Source: an uncultured Clostridia bacterium (GTDB lineage Bacteria; Bacillota; Clostridia; Peptostreptococcales; Anaerovoracaceae). From it: a stretch of DNA of 64,000 bases. Of the stretch, positions 48,314 to 57,559 are shown piece after piece. The stretch spans positions 124,001-188,000 of the forward strand of contig CAKQHH010000001.1 of assembly GCA_934234035.1 (NCBI GenBank). The letters run 5' to 3'. The notes under the pieces were generated by a model. The model saw only the letters and a program-made list of their open reading frames with translations, did not search any database and was not told the origin of the DNA. The position numbers and the translations under genes are program-made. The number at the start of each line of letters is the position of its first letter. The first letter of the stretch is position 1.

Positions 48314-48970
48314 ATGGATAAGAAAACCGAAGAAATCAGCCAGCCTCTTTCGAACACGCTTTTCACCGCGATTCAGAAAGATATCCTTTCCGGAAAGATT
48401 AAATCCGGAGAGAAATTAACCGAGCAGCGAATTTGCAAGCAGTATGATGTCAGCCGCACACCGGTTCGTGAGGCGCTTCGTCAGTTGGAAGCCGACGGTC
48501 TGATTGAGAATATTCCGCATCGAGGCGCTTTCGCCATCGGCCTAAGCCGCAGGGATATCTCCGATCTTTTCGATCTTCGGGCACAGTTTGAGATGAAAGC
48601 CGTAGAATGGGCCATCCAGCGCATGGACGAGGAAGGCGTCGACAAGCTGAGAGAGAATATCGAGTTCATGGAATTCTACACCATGAAGGGAGATGTAGAA
48701 AAAGTGTTGAGCTTTAACTCTCAGTTCCACGATATCATCTATAACGGCACCCAGAACCGGATGCTCTATCAGACGCTGCACACCTACCAGACGTATCTGA
48801 AGCATTCCGCACCGCCAAAATCATTCTCCGATGACTATCTGAACACTATTTTGGCAGAACACCGGGCGATTTTCAATGCTTTTGAAACCAAAAATCCGGA
48901 TGAAGGCCGGGAAGCCATGCAGGTTCACATGGATCATTCCAAACTCCGCCGCATGAGCAAATTCTTCTAA
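48314..48970 (+). CDS. GntR family regulator, FadR/FCD subfamily
   Basis: The 218-residue protein has an N-terminal winged helix (RICKQYDVSRTPVREALRQLEADGLIENIPHRGAFAIGL) and an all-helical FCD effector domain with metal-binding His candidates (FHDII near residue 138, HRAIF near 190). Members respond to organic acids or sugar acids. ATG 48314 has AAGGGGGTTA upstream. Its gene stands alone between nth (-) and the gatD-like gene (-), so targets other than its own promoter cannot be read from context. Confidence 0.88.
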   Translation: MDKKTEEISQPLSNTLFTAIQKDILSGKIKSGEKLTEQRICKQYDVSRTPVREALRQLEADGLIENIPHRGAFAIGLSRRDISDLFDLRAQFEMKAVEWAIQRMDEEGVDKLRENIEFMEFYTMKGDVEKVLSFNSQFHDIIYNGTQNRMLYQTLHTYQTYLKHSAPPKSFSDDYLNTILAEHRAIFNAFETKNPDEGREAMQVHMDHSKLRRMSKFF

Positions 48971-48989
48971 TCGAATAAAAATACCATCC

Positions 48990-49023
48990 AAACGGGCCGG
49001 GTTCATAATCCCCGGCCCGTTTC
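48990..49023. terminator. Bidirectional terminator between the GntR gene (+) and gatD-like gene (-)
   Basis: AACGGGCCGGG pairs with CCCGGCCCGTT around a short loop; TTTCC follows on the plus strand and TTTGG on the minus strand. Confidence 0.8.
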
Positions 49024-49024
49024 C

Positions 49025-49771
49025 TTACTTATTCTGTTTCGTCTGATTGTAGCGGCGAATGCATTCCAGAGATTTTCTTTCCAGTTCAAACGCCCCTTCT
49101 TCCAGCTTCGGAAGGTCCATAACGCCCTTGCTGCTCATGGCCCAAAGAATCAATTCCTGTGCCAGCCACGGGTTTTTCACCAAGACTGGTCCCAGCATAT
49201 TGGTAAAAATCAGGTTCTCGGTACGAGCCCCCTCTCGCCGGTCTTCGTAGCTGCAGTTTCCGTATCCGTATTCCACATCCCCCAGCGCAATATCGCTGTT
49301 CAGGAAGGTATCCATCACCTGAATCTGGCTTCCGTTCAAATCGAAGCCCGTCTCCCGCATCTTGCAGATCAGGTCATCTCCCACGATACTGTCCCGTTCT
49401 CGGCATTCCATATCCAGGTATCCCAGGCCGGTGACGGCAGTCCCATCCAGCTTGCGAATGATCTTTCCGAAAGACGCACCGGTGGTTCCCACCGCAAGAA
49501 TCACGCCTCCCCGGTAGATGTAGTCGTCCAAATCTTCTTTTATCCGTGAAAAAGCGTTAACGATGTACTCACAGGATTTGAATTCTCCCGGGTTCAGCAG
49601 CAATATGTCCGTATTGTCCAGATCGATTTCATCGCCGAAGTTCACCACTTTGTGCACTTCCGCTTCCAGCCCCATTTTCTCGGCAATTCGTACCAGCGCC
49701 ATCACATTGCCCCGATCTCCGTGGAGATTCAGGATGTCCGGCCAGCACCATGTAATGTTCAACTTATTCAT
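49025..49771 (-). CDS. GatD-like glutamine amidotransferase fold protein lacking catalytic Cys and His
   Basis: The 248-residue protein aligns with GatD of the MurT-GatD lipid II amidating enzyme: WPDILNLHGDRGNVMAL at the start, ILLLNPGEF, and GPVLVKNPWLAQELI near 205. In class I amidotransferases the nucleophile lies in a GxCGG-type elbow at about residue 94; here the segment is ILAVGTTGASFG with no cysteine. The catalytic His normally seen as LHGP is replaced in NMLGP. It should therefore not hydrolyse glutamine by the usual triad. It overlaps murT by 8 bases, so the pair is clearly maintained. Confidence 0.82.
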   Translation of the reverse strand: MNKLNITWCWPDILNLHGDRGNVMALVRIAEKMGLEAEVHKVVNFGDEIDLDNTDILLLNPGEFKSCEYIVNAFSRIKEDLDDYIYRGGVILAVGTTGASFGKIIRKLDGTAVTGLGYLDMECRERDSIVGDDLICKMRETGFDLNGSQIQVMDTFLNSDIALGDVEYGYGNCSYEDRREGARTENLIFTNMLGPVLVKNPWLAQELILWAMSSKGVMDLPKLEEGAFELERKSLECIRRYNQTKQNK

Positions 49772-51119
49772 ACTTCGGTAAATCCTCCATCATCTGCTCA
49801 TATTTATGAAGCCACGTAATCAGATATACGTTGTCGCAATCGTACTTATCCAGTTCCGCAAAAATATCATCGTTTTCATCCGAAGGGATGACGGTGATTC
49901 GGTCTTCCGGGAATCCGCCGTAGATCAGCCGATTGGCCGTATCGTATGCCACCGCTTCGGAGAAGCTGATGCAGTGCTCGATATTGGAATGAAGCAAGGA
50001 TTCCACATCGCAGTCAAAGGCGTAGAAGGTGTTGGTGTAGAACGGCTGGAAGTCTTCCAGCTGCTCCAGTCCGATGAGGAAAATCTTCCGTTCCTTATCC
50101 TGAGAAATGAAATCAAAAGCGGTGGTCAGGGTTTCCGGGTTCTCCTGCTTGATTCGAATATATTTGATTTCCTTGGTCTTGTATGGAATCAGCTCCAGTC
50201 TTCCGGCGATGTTTCGGAAGGACTCAAAGGATTTGCTTACCGATTCCGCACCCACACCGAACATTTTGCAAACCGCAATGGCCAGCGCGTAATTGTACAG
50301 GAAGAACGGCTGGTCGTACGGCATGTGGACGGAAACGCCGTCGCAGCGGAAGGTGCGGTTCTCGAAGTCCACATCCGTCACCTGAACGTCCGGCTGAATC
50401 CGGCTGTGGAACCCGCAGGAAGTGCATCGGAATTCCCCCACGTTGTCCACGTTGTAATAGTTAAAAGCAATCTTGTTGTTGCATTTCGGGCAGCCCATGG
50501 TCACATCGTAGAAACCGTTTTTCTCAAAGGATTTGCTGTGGCGCTCTACGCTGTAGGTTCGAACCTCCCCCGCATAATCCTCCAGGGAAAGGGCTCTCGG
50601 CTCCTCGTTGTTCACGAAGATTCGCATATTCTTGTTCACCACTTTGGCGATTTTCTTGTAGATGAAATCCGGTTCTCCGTTTCGCTGCACCTGGTCTTTC
50701 TGAATGTTGGTCACGCACAGGTTCTTCGCCGGGAGCTGTTCATAGATTTGCGCCAAGTACCGCTCGTCGGTTTCGAAGATTAGATAGTCCCCGTTCACGC
50801 GGCCCAGCATGGAAGAATCCCGAATCATGGCGGTAGCCACGCCGGTAATCAGATTGGCGCCCTCCAAGTTGGTGGTCACCTTCTTTCCGGATGCCCGAAG
50901 TGCGTGCACAATCAGGTTATTGGTGGTGGATTTTCCGTTGGTTCCGGTGATGAACAGGGTCCGCTCCGGATCCACATGGGTGAAATGGGTAATGAAGTCC
51001 TTCTGCAGCTTCAGCGCAAAAGCTCCGGCAATATAGGTTCCGTTCTTTCCCAGAAGCCGGCACAGGAACAGGCCGAACTTCGACCCCCATAGAACAATTG
51101 TAAACCAGATTCGTTTCAT
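49764..51119 (-). CDS. murT: MurT-like Mur ligase (lipid II isoglutaminyl synthase subunit)
   Basis: The 451-residue protein has the Mur ligase P-loop FITGTNGKSTTNN near residue 58, EGANLITGVATAM, the Glu/Asp pair IFETDER, and the MurT-specific four-cysteine zinc ribbon (CPKC near residue 213 and CTSC near 234). An N-terminal hydrophobic stretch may associate it with the membrane. MurT activates D-Glu of lipid II for amidation with ammonia from GatD. Here its partner lacks the ammonia-producing residues. It lies 3 bases after the flippase gene. Confidence 0.9.
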   Translation of the reverse strand: MKRIWFTIVLWGSKFGLFLCRLLGKNGTYIAGAFALKLQKDFITHFTHVDPERTLFITGTNGKSTTNNLIVHALRASGKKVTTNLEGANLITGVATAMIRDSSMLGRVNGDYLIFETDERYLAQIYEQLPAKNLCVTNIQKDQVQRNGEPDFIYKKIAKVVNKNMRIFVNNEEPRALSLEDYAGEVRTYSVERHSKSFEKNGFYDVTMGCPKCNNKIAFNYYNVDNVGEFRCTSCGFHSRIQPDVQVTDVDFENRTFRCDGVSVHMPYDQPFFLYNYALAIAVCKMFGVGAESVSKSFESFRNIAGRLELIPYKTKEIKYIRIKQENPETLTTAFDFISQDKERKIFLIGLEQLEDFQPFYTNTFYAFDCDVESLLHSNIEHCISFSEAVAYDTANRLIYGGFPEDRITVIPSDENDDIFAELDKYDCDNVYLITWLHKYEQMMEDLPKYE

Positions 51120-51122
51120 GCT

Positions 51123-52757
51123 TTACTCCTTATAAATTCCCAGTTTATGTGCAACAGCATATATTTTTCCGCCCATCGGAATATCCATCAGCTCGTCCTT
51201 GGTGAACATCTTCAGCACCAGAATCATCCAAGCATAGATGAACGCCCCCAGCAGGATGCACAGCAGCGTGGTGACGGCATTTCCAAGCACCCCGCTGAGC
51301 AGACGGTACGCAATCAGAATCACCGCACCCATCACGCCGCCGGAAATCACCGGCACCGCAATGCACTTTCTTTTGTTCATGCGAATGGTGATGGACTTCT
51401 TCAGCGTAACGTATATGATGATAAAAGCAATCAGCTGGCAGACAAAGGAACTGATCGGTGCTCCGTACATGCCGATTTTCGGATTGCTGATCAAAATCAA
51501 ATTCAGAACGATCTTCACCACCGCCCCGGTGAGCAGCGCCAACGCCGGCGTATACATCCGTCCCAGACCGAACAACGATCCCTGCAGCGTGTGATTTACC
51601 GCCACCAGAATCATGGTCACCGCGGAAAGCTGGAACACCAGCGCTCCATCCGGTGCATTTGGATACAGCAGGTGGAGAATCGGATTCGCCAGCACCGTAA
51701 AGCCCACCGCACACGGAATGATGATCAGCATGGAGACGGTGACGGACATGGAAATCTTCTCCGCCGCCTGTCTGTAATCCTTCTTCGTCAGCAGCGAAGT
51801 GATTTCCGGAATCAGCGCCGAATAGAAGGACAGGTTCACCGCCAGCGGCAGGTTGGTCAAGGTATCCACCTTGGACAGGATTCCCGTCGCCCGCATGGCC
51901 TCTTCCTCCAAAGCCTGCTTGCTGCTCAGAATCCCCTTAAACGCAATCTGAATGCAGTTGCTCACGGTTACCGTATCGATAAAAGCAGTTACGACGGAAA
52001 TGACGGATCCGATGGTCAGCGGAATCGCCGTCCAGAAAATCAGCTTCGCCATGCGTCTGTTGCTCTTCCGGTCGGTCTTCACCGCATCGTCGGATTTCAT
52101 CCGGTATTCCCCGATATTTTTTCGATAATAGTGAATCAAGTAGGAGAAGGAAATCAGCACCGCCAGCGTGGTGGATACATTCCCTGCCGCCGCCATGATG
52201 TACGCATCCCTGCCGATTGTGGCATAGACGAACAGAATGGTCAGCACGCAGTTGAAGAACTGTTCCAAGGACTGAGAAATGCTGCTGGCCCCCATGGTAC
52301 CCAAGCCCGCAAAATATCCCCGGACAACGGCGGATACGCAGACGAAGAAAATAGCCGGTGCCAACACCCGCAGCACATAGGCTACCGGCGGTACGTGCAT
52401 GATATTCCCGGCAATGACATCCGCTCCGAAGTACAGGAGCAAGGAGCACGCCAATCCGATGGCACCGAATACCACCAATGAAATCTTGAACACCCGATGG
52501 GCATTGTTGTATTCGCCCAGAGCCGTTCGCTCCGATACCAGCTTGGAGACCGCGCCCGGGATTCCCTGGGAGGACAGTACCAACAGAACGGCGTATACCT
52601 GATATCCGGCCGAATAGTAACCGTTTCCCAGATCGCCGAACCCGTGAATATTGGTAATGGCTAGTCGGTACACTAAGCCCAGAAGCTTGATGACCAGCTG
52701 TGCCACCATCAGCATCAGTACGTTTTTGGCAAAGGAATTGCTTTTATTTTTACTCAA
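51123..52757 (-). CDS. Lipid II flippase-like membrane protein (MurJ/SpoVB family)
   Basis: The 544-residue protein has about 14 membrane helices and the MOP-exporter pattern (NVLMLMVAQLVIKLLGLVYR, GYYSAGYQVYAVLLVLSSQGIPGAVSKLVSE). The length and N-terminus are like SpoVB/YtgP-type MurJ proteins of Firmicutes, which translocate peptidoglycan precursors. It uses a TTG start with AAGGTGG upstream. Position directly before murT supports a role in peptidoglycan. Confidence 0.85.
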   Translation of the reverse strand: MSKNKSNSFAKNVLMLMVAQLVIKLLGLVYRLAITNIHGFGDLGNGYYSAGYQVYAVLLVLSSQGIPGAVSKLVSERTALGEYNNAHRVFKISLVVFGAIGLACSLLLYFGADVIAGNIMHVPPVAYVLRVLAPAIFFVCVSAVVRGYFAGLGTMGASSISQSLEQFFNCVLTILFVYATIGRDAYIMAAAGNVSTTLAVLISFSYLIHYYRKNIGEYRMKSDDAVKTDRKSNRRMAKLIFWTAIPLTIGSVISVVTAFIDTVTVSNCIQIAFKGILSSKQALEEEAMRATGILSKVDTLTNLPLAVNLSFYSALIPEITSLLTKKDYRQAAEKISMSVTVSMLIIIPCAVGFTVLANPILHLLYPNAPDGALVFQLSAVTMILVAVNHTLQGSLFGLGRMYTPALALLTGAVVKIVLNLILISNPKIGMYGAPISSFVCQLIAFIIIYVTLKKSITIRMNKRKCIAVPVISGGVMGAVILIAYRLLSGVLGNAVTTLLCILLGAFIYAWMILVLKMFTKDELMDIPMGGKIYAVAHKLGIYKE

Positions 52758-52792
52758 ATTATTAAACCACCTTGTGTCTTAAATTAAACTAC

Positions 52793-52830
52793 AAAAACTG
52801 AAATAGGAGATGTCTCCCCTATTTCAGTTT
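52793..52830 (-). terminator. Intrinsic terminator of clpB
   Basis: AAACTGAAATAGG pairs with CCTATTTCAGTTT; on the minus strand TTTTTGTAG follows. Confidence 0.9.
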
Positions 52831-52852
52831 ACATTATCCGTTTCATTATAGA

Positions 52853-55372
52853 CTATTGAACAGAAAAATTCAATTTATTATTTGCTGCATCCACTCGAAC
52901 GGTGTGGCCCTCTGTCAGGTCGCCTCGTATAATCAGTTCTGCAATCTCGTTTTCAACGTGCTTCTGGATGTATCTCTTGACCGGACGAGCGCCGTAGACT
53001 TCGTCGTAGGATTCCATCGCAATCAGATGGGTAGCTTCCGGTGTCATTTCCACCTTCATATCCCGGTCGGCCAATCTCTTCTCCAGAGACTTCATGGTCA
53101 AGCCCACAATCTTCTCAATTTCATTCTGAGTCAGGGAGTGGAAGACCACGATATCATCGATTCGGTTCAGGAACTCCGGCCGGAAGAAGCTGTGAAGCTG
53201 TTCCTGCGGCAGGTTGGATGTCATGATAATAACCGTGTTCTTAAAGTCCACGGTCCGACCCTGGTTGTCCGTCAGCCGGCCATCGTCCAGCAGCTGCAGC
53301 AGCAGGTTGAATACATCCGGATGAGCCTTCTCGATCTCATCGAACAGGATAACACTGTACGGTTTTCTCCGTACCGCTTCCGTCAGCTGTCCGCCTTCTT
53401 CATAACCAACATACCCCGGAGGCGCTCCTACCAGACGGGACACAGAATGCTTCTCCATGTACTCCGACATATCGATTCGAATCAGGTTCTTTTCGGTATC
53501 GAACAGAGTCTCGCAAAGTGCTTTTGCCAGCTCCGTTTTACCAACACCCGTCGGTCCCAGGAAAATGAAGGAACCAATCGGACGGTTTTCGTTCTTTAAG
53601 CCGGCTCTTGCCCGAAGAATCGCTTCGGTAACCGCATTGATGCCTTCGTCCTGGCCAATGACCCTGCGATGAAGAATGTCTTTCAGGTGCAAGAGCTTCT
53701 CTCTTTCCGTCTCTGCCAGGCGGGAAGCCGGGATTCCGGTCCAGTCGGAAATAACCTCCCGAATTTCCTCTTCTCCTACTTCCTCTTTCAGGAGCTTGTG
53801 TTCCTGATCTTTATTGACCTTTTCCTTCAGCGCATCGATTTCCTTCTCCAGCTTCGGAAGGTCGCCGTATTTCAGTTTGGCCAGTTTCTCCAGATCGTAA
53901 CTCCGTTCTGCGGTTTCAATTTCGTGGCGCAGTTCTTCCAGTTCCTGCTTCTTTGCTTTCAGATTCTGAATTCCCTGCTTCTCGTTTTCCCATTTAGCCC
54001 GCAGCTCGTTGTTGTCTGCCTGCAGGTCGGCCAGTTCCTTTTCAATCGTTTCCAGCCGAGCCTTGCTGCCCTTATCTTCTTCTTTCGACAAAGCCTGCTT
54101 TTCAATCTCCAACTGCATGATTTTACGGGAAATGGTATCCAGTTCCGCCGGCATACTGTCGATTTCGGTCCGGATTCGTGCCGCCGCTTCATCCATCAGA
54201 TCGATGGCCTTATCCGGAAGGAACCGATCGCTGATGTACCGGTTGGACAGGGTGGCGCAAGCAATCAGGGCATTATCCTGAATTCGAACGCCGTGGTGAA
54301 TTTCAAACTTTTCCTTTAGACCACGCAGGATGGAAATGGTATCCTCTACGCTCGGCTCGTCCACCATTACCTTCTGGAAACGACGCTCCAATGCCGCATC
54401 CTTCTCAATGTATTTCCGGTACTCATCCAAGGTGGTAGCGCCGATGCAGTGAAGCTCGCCTCGAGCCAACTTTGGCTTCAGCAGGTTTCCGGCATCCATG
54501 GAACCTTCCGTTTTTCCGGCACCGACGATATTGTGAATTTCATCGATGAACAGGATAATCTTGCCATCGGATTTGTCAATTTCATTCAGAACCGCTTTCA
54601 GTCGTTCCTCGAATTCACCCCGGTATTTCGCACCGGCAATCAGAGAACCCATATCCAGGGAGAAGATGGTCTTGTCCTTCAGATTCTCCGGAACATCTCC
54701 ATTGACGATTCGCTGTGCCAATCCCTCGACAACGGCGGTTTTACCTACACCCGGTTCACCAATCAGTACCGGGTTATTTTTGGTCCGTCTGGACAGGATT
54801 TCGATGGTCCGGCGGATTTCCTTATCTCTTCCGATTACCGGATCCAGCTTTCCCTTTCGTGCGGATTCTACCAGATCGATACCGTACTTATTGAGGGCAT
54901 CGTAGCTGTCCTCCGGATTCTGGTTGGTTACACGCTGATTTCCTCGAACCATGGTGAGCGCCTTCAGGAACTCATCCTTGTTGATGCCGTATCGGCGCAT
55001 CAGCTGTTCCGTCTCGCTGTCGCCGGAACGGAGGATGGCCAGGTATGCGTGTTCCACGCTGACGTATTCATCTTTGAATTCCGTAGCGATATTTTCTGCG
55101 TTCATCAGCACCTTGTTCAGCTTTGTCGAAAGATATACATCGCCGCCGCTGACCTTTGGCAGTTTCTCCAGACTTCGTTTCAAATCCTCCTTATATGAAG
55201 AGACGTTGACGTTCATCGCTTCCAGAAGCTTTGCGATCAAGCCGTCTGGATCGCTGACGATGGCATAGTGCAGATGTTCCACTTCGATGGCCTGGTTGCC
55301 ATAGGACATGGCCAGGTTCTGTGCATCCATCACTGCCGACTGCATCTTCTGCGTATACTTTTCAATTTTCAT
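52853..55372 (-). CDS. clpB: ATP-dependent disaggregase ClpB
   Basis: The 839-residue protein has the N-terminal Clp repeat domain ([13 protein letters not shown]), nucleotide domain 1 ([22 protein letters not shown]), a central coiled-coil M domain (about 395-515) that marks ClpB rather than ClpC, and domain 2 ([12 protein letters not shown]). In domain 2 the stretch between TSNL and [15 protein letters not shown] is about 15-20 residues shorter than usual, which accounts for the total length below the usual 855-870. It resolubilises aggregates with DnaK. A perfect CIRCE element upstream indicates HrcA control. Confidence 0.95.
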   Translation of the reverse strand: MKIEKYTQKMQSAVMDAQNLAMSYGNQAIEVEHLHYAIVSDPDGLIAKLLEAMNVNVSSYKEDLKRSLEKLPKVSGGDVYLSTKLNKVLMNAENIATEFKDEYVSVEHAYLAILRSGDSETEQLMRRYGINKDEFLKALTMVRGNQRVTNQNPEDSYDALNKYGIDLVESARKGKLDPVIGRDKEIRRTIEILSRRTKNNPVLIGEPGVGKTAVVEGLAQRIVNGDVPENLKDKTIFSLDMGSLIAGAKYRGEFEERLKAVLNEIDKSDGKIILFIDEIHNIVGAGKTEGSMDAGNLLKPKLARGELHCIGATTLDEYRKYIEKDAALERRFQKVMVDEPSVEDTISILRGLKEKFEIHHGVRIQDNALIACATLSNRYISDRFLPDKAIDLMDEAAARIRTEIDSMPAELDTISRKIMQLEIEKQALSKEEDKGSKARLETIEKELADLQADNNELRAKWENEKQGIQNLKAKKQELEELRHEIETAERSYDLEKLAKLKYGDLPKLEKEIDALKEKVNKDQEHKLLKEEVGEEEIREVISDWTGIPASRLAETEREKLLHLKDILHRRVIGQDEGINAVTEAILRARAGLKNENRPIGSFIFLGPTGVGKTELAKALCETLFDTEKNLIRIDMSEYMEKHSVSRLVGAPPGYVGYEEGGQLTEAVRRKPYSVILFDEIEKAHPDVFNLLLQLLDDGRLTDNQGRTVDFKNTVIIMTSNLPQEQLHSFFRPEFLNRIDDIVVFHSLTQNEIEKIVGLTMKSLEKRLADRDMKVEMTPEATHLIAMESYDEVYGARPVKRYIQKHVENEIAELIIRGDLTEGHTVRVDAANNKLNFSVQ

Positions 55373-55455
55373 TCCACTTCACCTCCGTGAATTTAGCTTT
55401 CATTTATATAAACAATCCTTGATTGATTGGCTGCCCTTTTGCTTACAATAAAAAT

Positions 55456-55482
55456 TTAGCACTCGACTGTGTCGAGTGCTAA
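55456..55482. promoter_or_regulatory. CIRCE element (HrcA operator) upstream of clpB
   Basis: TTAGCACTC, nine bases, GAGTGCTAA is a perfect match to the CIRCE consensus. It lies 84 bases before the clpB start on the minus strand. clpB is thus under the HrcA heat-shock repressor. Confidence 0.97.
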
Positions 55483-55515
55483 CAATTCCTGTGAAGATTC
55501 TGTGAAAATCTAGTT

Positions 55516-56235
55516 TTATAGAATAATATACTGCAATAAGAGCGCATAGACGCCGTTTACTATCGGATTTAGAATCTTATCCACCACGCCCACGATCAGC
55601 AGAATCATGAGAATCGGGAATCCGTAATTGTACAGCGTGTAGTAGAAGCTCTTTTCCCGCAGATTGAAAATCTCCGTGATGATGCCGAATCCATCCAGCG
55701 GCGGAACCGGAATCAGGTTGAATACCATCAGTACCACGTTGACGATAACCACCTGCAAGAGGATGTTGAATAGCGTTCCCATAAGAGTTCCGTCGGACAG
55801 CTTGTCGTACGGCACGTTGATGTACACGAAATGAACGATGAAGCTGAATACGATGGCGACGATTAGATTCATGACCACCCCGGCCAAAGATACCAGCAGT
55901 TCATCTCTTCTCGGATGCTTGTAGTGTCTCGGATCGATTTCCACTGGGATGCCCCATCCGAATCCGCAGAACATCAGCGCCAGGAAACCTACCGGATCGA
56001 AGTGCGCCATCGGATTCAGGGTTACCCTGCCCTGCGCTCTCGGCGTCGGATCTCCCAAGCGGTCGGACATAAAAGCATGACCGAATTCATGGAAGGACAA
56101 ACCGATGACAATTCCCGGCAGTGCAATCAGCATATTGAGGAAATAGGTCTTCGGATTAGACAGCCCGTTCTGAGCGATGTTTACCGTCAGCAGGATGACC
56201 AGCAGAATGCCCAGTTGTTTCATGCGATTTTTCAT
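55516..56235 (-). CDS. Site-2 protease family (M50) membrane metalloprotease
   Basis: The 239-residue protein has the intramembrane zinc motif FHEFGHAFMSDRLGDPTP near residue 49 (HEFGH matches HExxH) and NLIPVPPLDGFGI near 174 supplying the third ligand (Asp). About six membrane helices are seen. It belongs to the compact bacterial M50 group without PDZ or CBS domains. Substrate unknown. It overlaps miaB by 4 bases and ends the smc-ftsY-der-plsY-miaB cluster. Confidence 0.9.
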   Translation of the reverse strand: MKNRMKQLGILLVILLTVNIAQNGLSNPKTYFLNMLIALPGIVIGLSFHEFGHAFMSDRLGDPTPRAQGRVTLNPMAHFDPVGFLALMFCGFGWGIPVEIDPRHYKHPRRDELLVSLAGVVMNLIVAIVFSFIVHFVYINVPYDKLSDGTLMGTLFNILLQVVIVNVVLMVFNLIPVPPLDGFGIITEIFNLREKSFYYTLYNYGFPILMILLIVGVVDKILNPIVNGVYALLLQYIIL

Positions 56236-57554
56236 GCGTCCACCTTCTTTCCGTCCAGACTAAATGTCTTCGTCTCCGTGATGCGAACCGAAACCATCTG
56301 TCCTTCCGTTAACGGTTCTTCCGATGTGAAGTTCACCAGCTTAAAGGTGTCGGTCCGGCCAGACCATGCGCCGGCATCGTTCTTGCTGGGACCGTCTACC
56401 ATGACGTCCACGATTCGTCCCAGGTATTCGGAATTCTTTTTCGCCGAGCATCGATTCACTTCCTCCACCAATCGGTCAAAGCGCTCGTGCTTGATGTTCT
56501 CCGGAATCTGATTGTCATACTTGGCCGCCGGCGTACCCACTCTCGGGGAGTAGATAAAAGTAAAGGCAGAGTCGTACTCCACTTCCCGCACCAGGCTCAG
56601 CGTATCCAGAAAATCTTCTTCCGTCTCCCCCGGGAATCCCACGATGATGTCCGTAGAGATGGAAAGGTCCGGACAGGTTGCCCGAAGCTTTTCCACGATT
56701 TCCATATATCTCTCACGATTATAGTGTCGATTCATGCGCCGCAGCACCTCATCGCTGCCGGACTGAACCGGGAGATGGATGTTATGACACAGTTTCTTGC
56801 AGTCTCCGAAGCAGGCAATCAGCTCGTCAGAAAGGTCCTTCGGGTGGGACGTCATGAAGCGAATTCGTTCCAGTCCCTCCACTTCATCCAAAGCACGAAT
56901 CAGTGCCGAAAAGTTGTTTCCGTCCGCATCCCGGAAGGAGTTTACGTTCTGTCCCAGCAGCATCACTTCCTTCACGCCGTCGTTCACCAGATTGATGATT
57001 TCCTGCTTTACCGCCCGAAGGGACCGGCTCTTCTCCCGTCCGCGGGTGTACGGAACGATGCAGTAGGTACAGAAATTGTTGCATCCGTAGGTGATATTCA
57101 CCAGCGCCTTGTGCTTAAATTCTCGCTTCGATTCCTTTTCCTCCGGAATCTCTTCATTGTTGGCAATGATGGAGAACTGCTTTTTGCCGGTGCGAATCCG
57201 CTCCATTAGCAGGTTCGGAAATTCTGCAATGGTCTGGGTACCGAACACGATGTCCACCCAGCCGAAGCTTTTCCGAATCTCCTCCACGATATGAGGCTGC
57301 TGCGGCATGCATCCGCAAATGCAGATGATAAAGTCCGGATTGTTTTTCTTCTGCTTCTTGAATTGTCCCAGCATTCCGAAGAAACGCTTGTCCGCATGTT
57401 CCCGGACACTGCAGGTGTTCATCACCACAACATCCGCTTCTTCCGGATTCGGGGTATGGCTGTAATCCAGCGCTTCCAGCATTCCGGCGATATTCTCCGA
57501 ATCGTGCTCGTTCATCTGGCAACCATAAGTAATAATGTGATAATTCTTGCTCAA
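56232..57554 (-). CDS. miaB: tRNA-2-methylthio-N6-dimethylallyladenosine synthase MiaB
   Basis: The 440-residue protein has the N-terminal UPF0004 domain with three cysteine iron-sulfur ligands (YGCQMNEHDSE, MNTCSVRE, CGCMPQ), the radical SAM motif YGCNNFCTYCIVPYTRGREK near residue 155 and a C-terminal TRAM domain. It methylthiolates i6A37 in tRNA. Located between plsY and the M50 protease. Confidence 0.95.
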   Translation of the reverse strand: MSKNYHIITYGCQMNEHDSENIAGMLEALDYSHTPNPEEADVVVMNTCSVREHADKRFFGMLGQFKKQKKNNPDFIICICGCMPQQPHIVEEIRKSFGWVDIVFGTQTIAEFPNLLMERIRTGKKQFSIIANNEEIPEEKESKREFKHKALVNITYGCNNFCTYCIVPYTRGREKSRSLRAVKQEIINLVNDGVKEVMLLGQNVNSFRDADGNNFSALIRALDEVEGLERIRFMTSHPKDLSDELIACFGDCKKLCHNIHLPVQSGSDEVLRRMNRHYNRERYMEIVEKLRATCPDLSISTDIIVGFPGETEEDFLDTLSLVREVEYDSAFTFIYSPRVGTPAAKYDNQIPENIKHERFDRLVEEVNRCSAKKNSEYLGRIVDVMVDGPSKNDAGAWSGRTDTFKLVNFTSEEPLTEGQMVSVRITETKTFSLDGKKVDA

Positions 57555-57559
57555 AAGAT

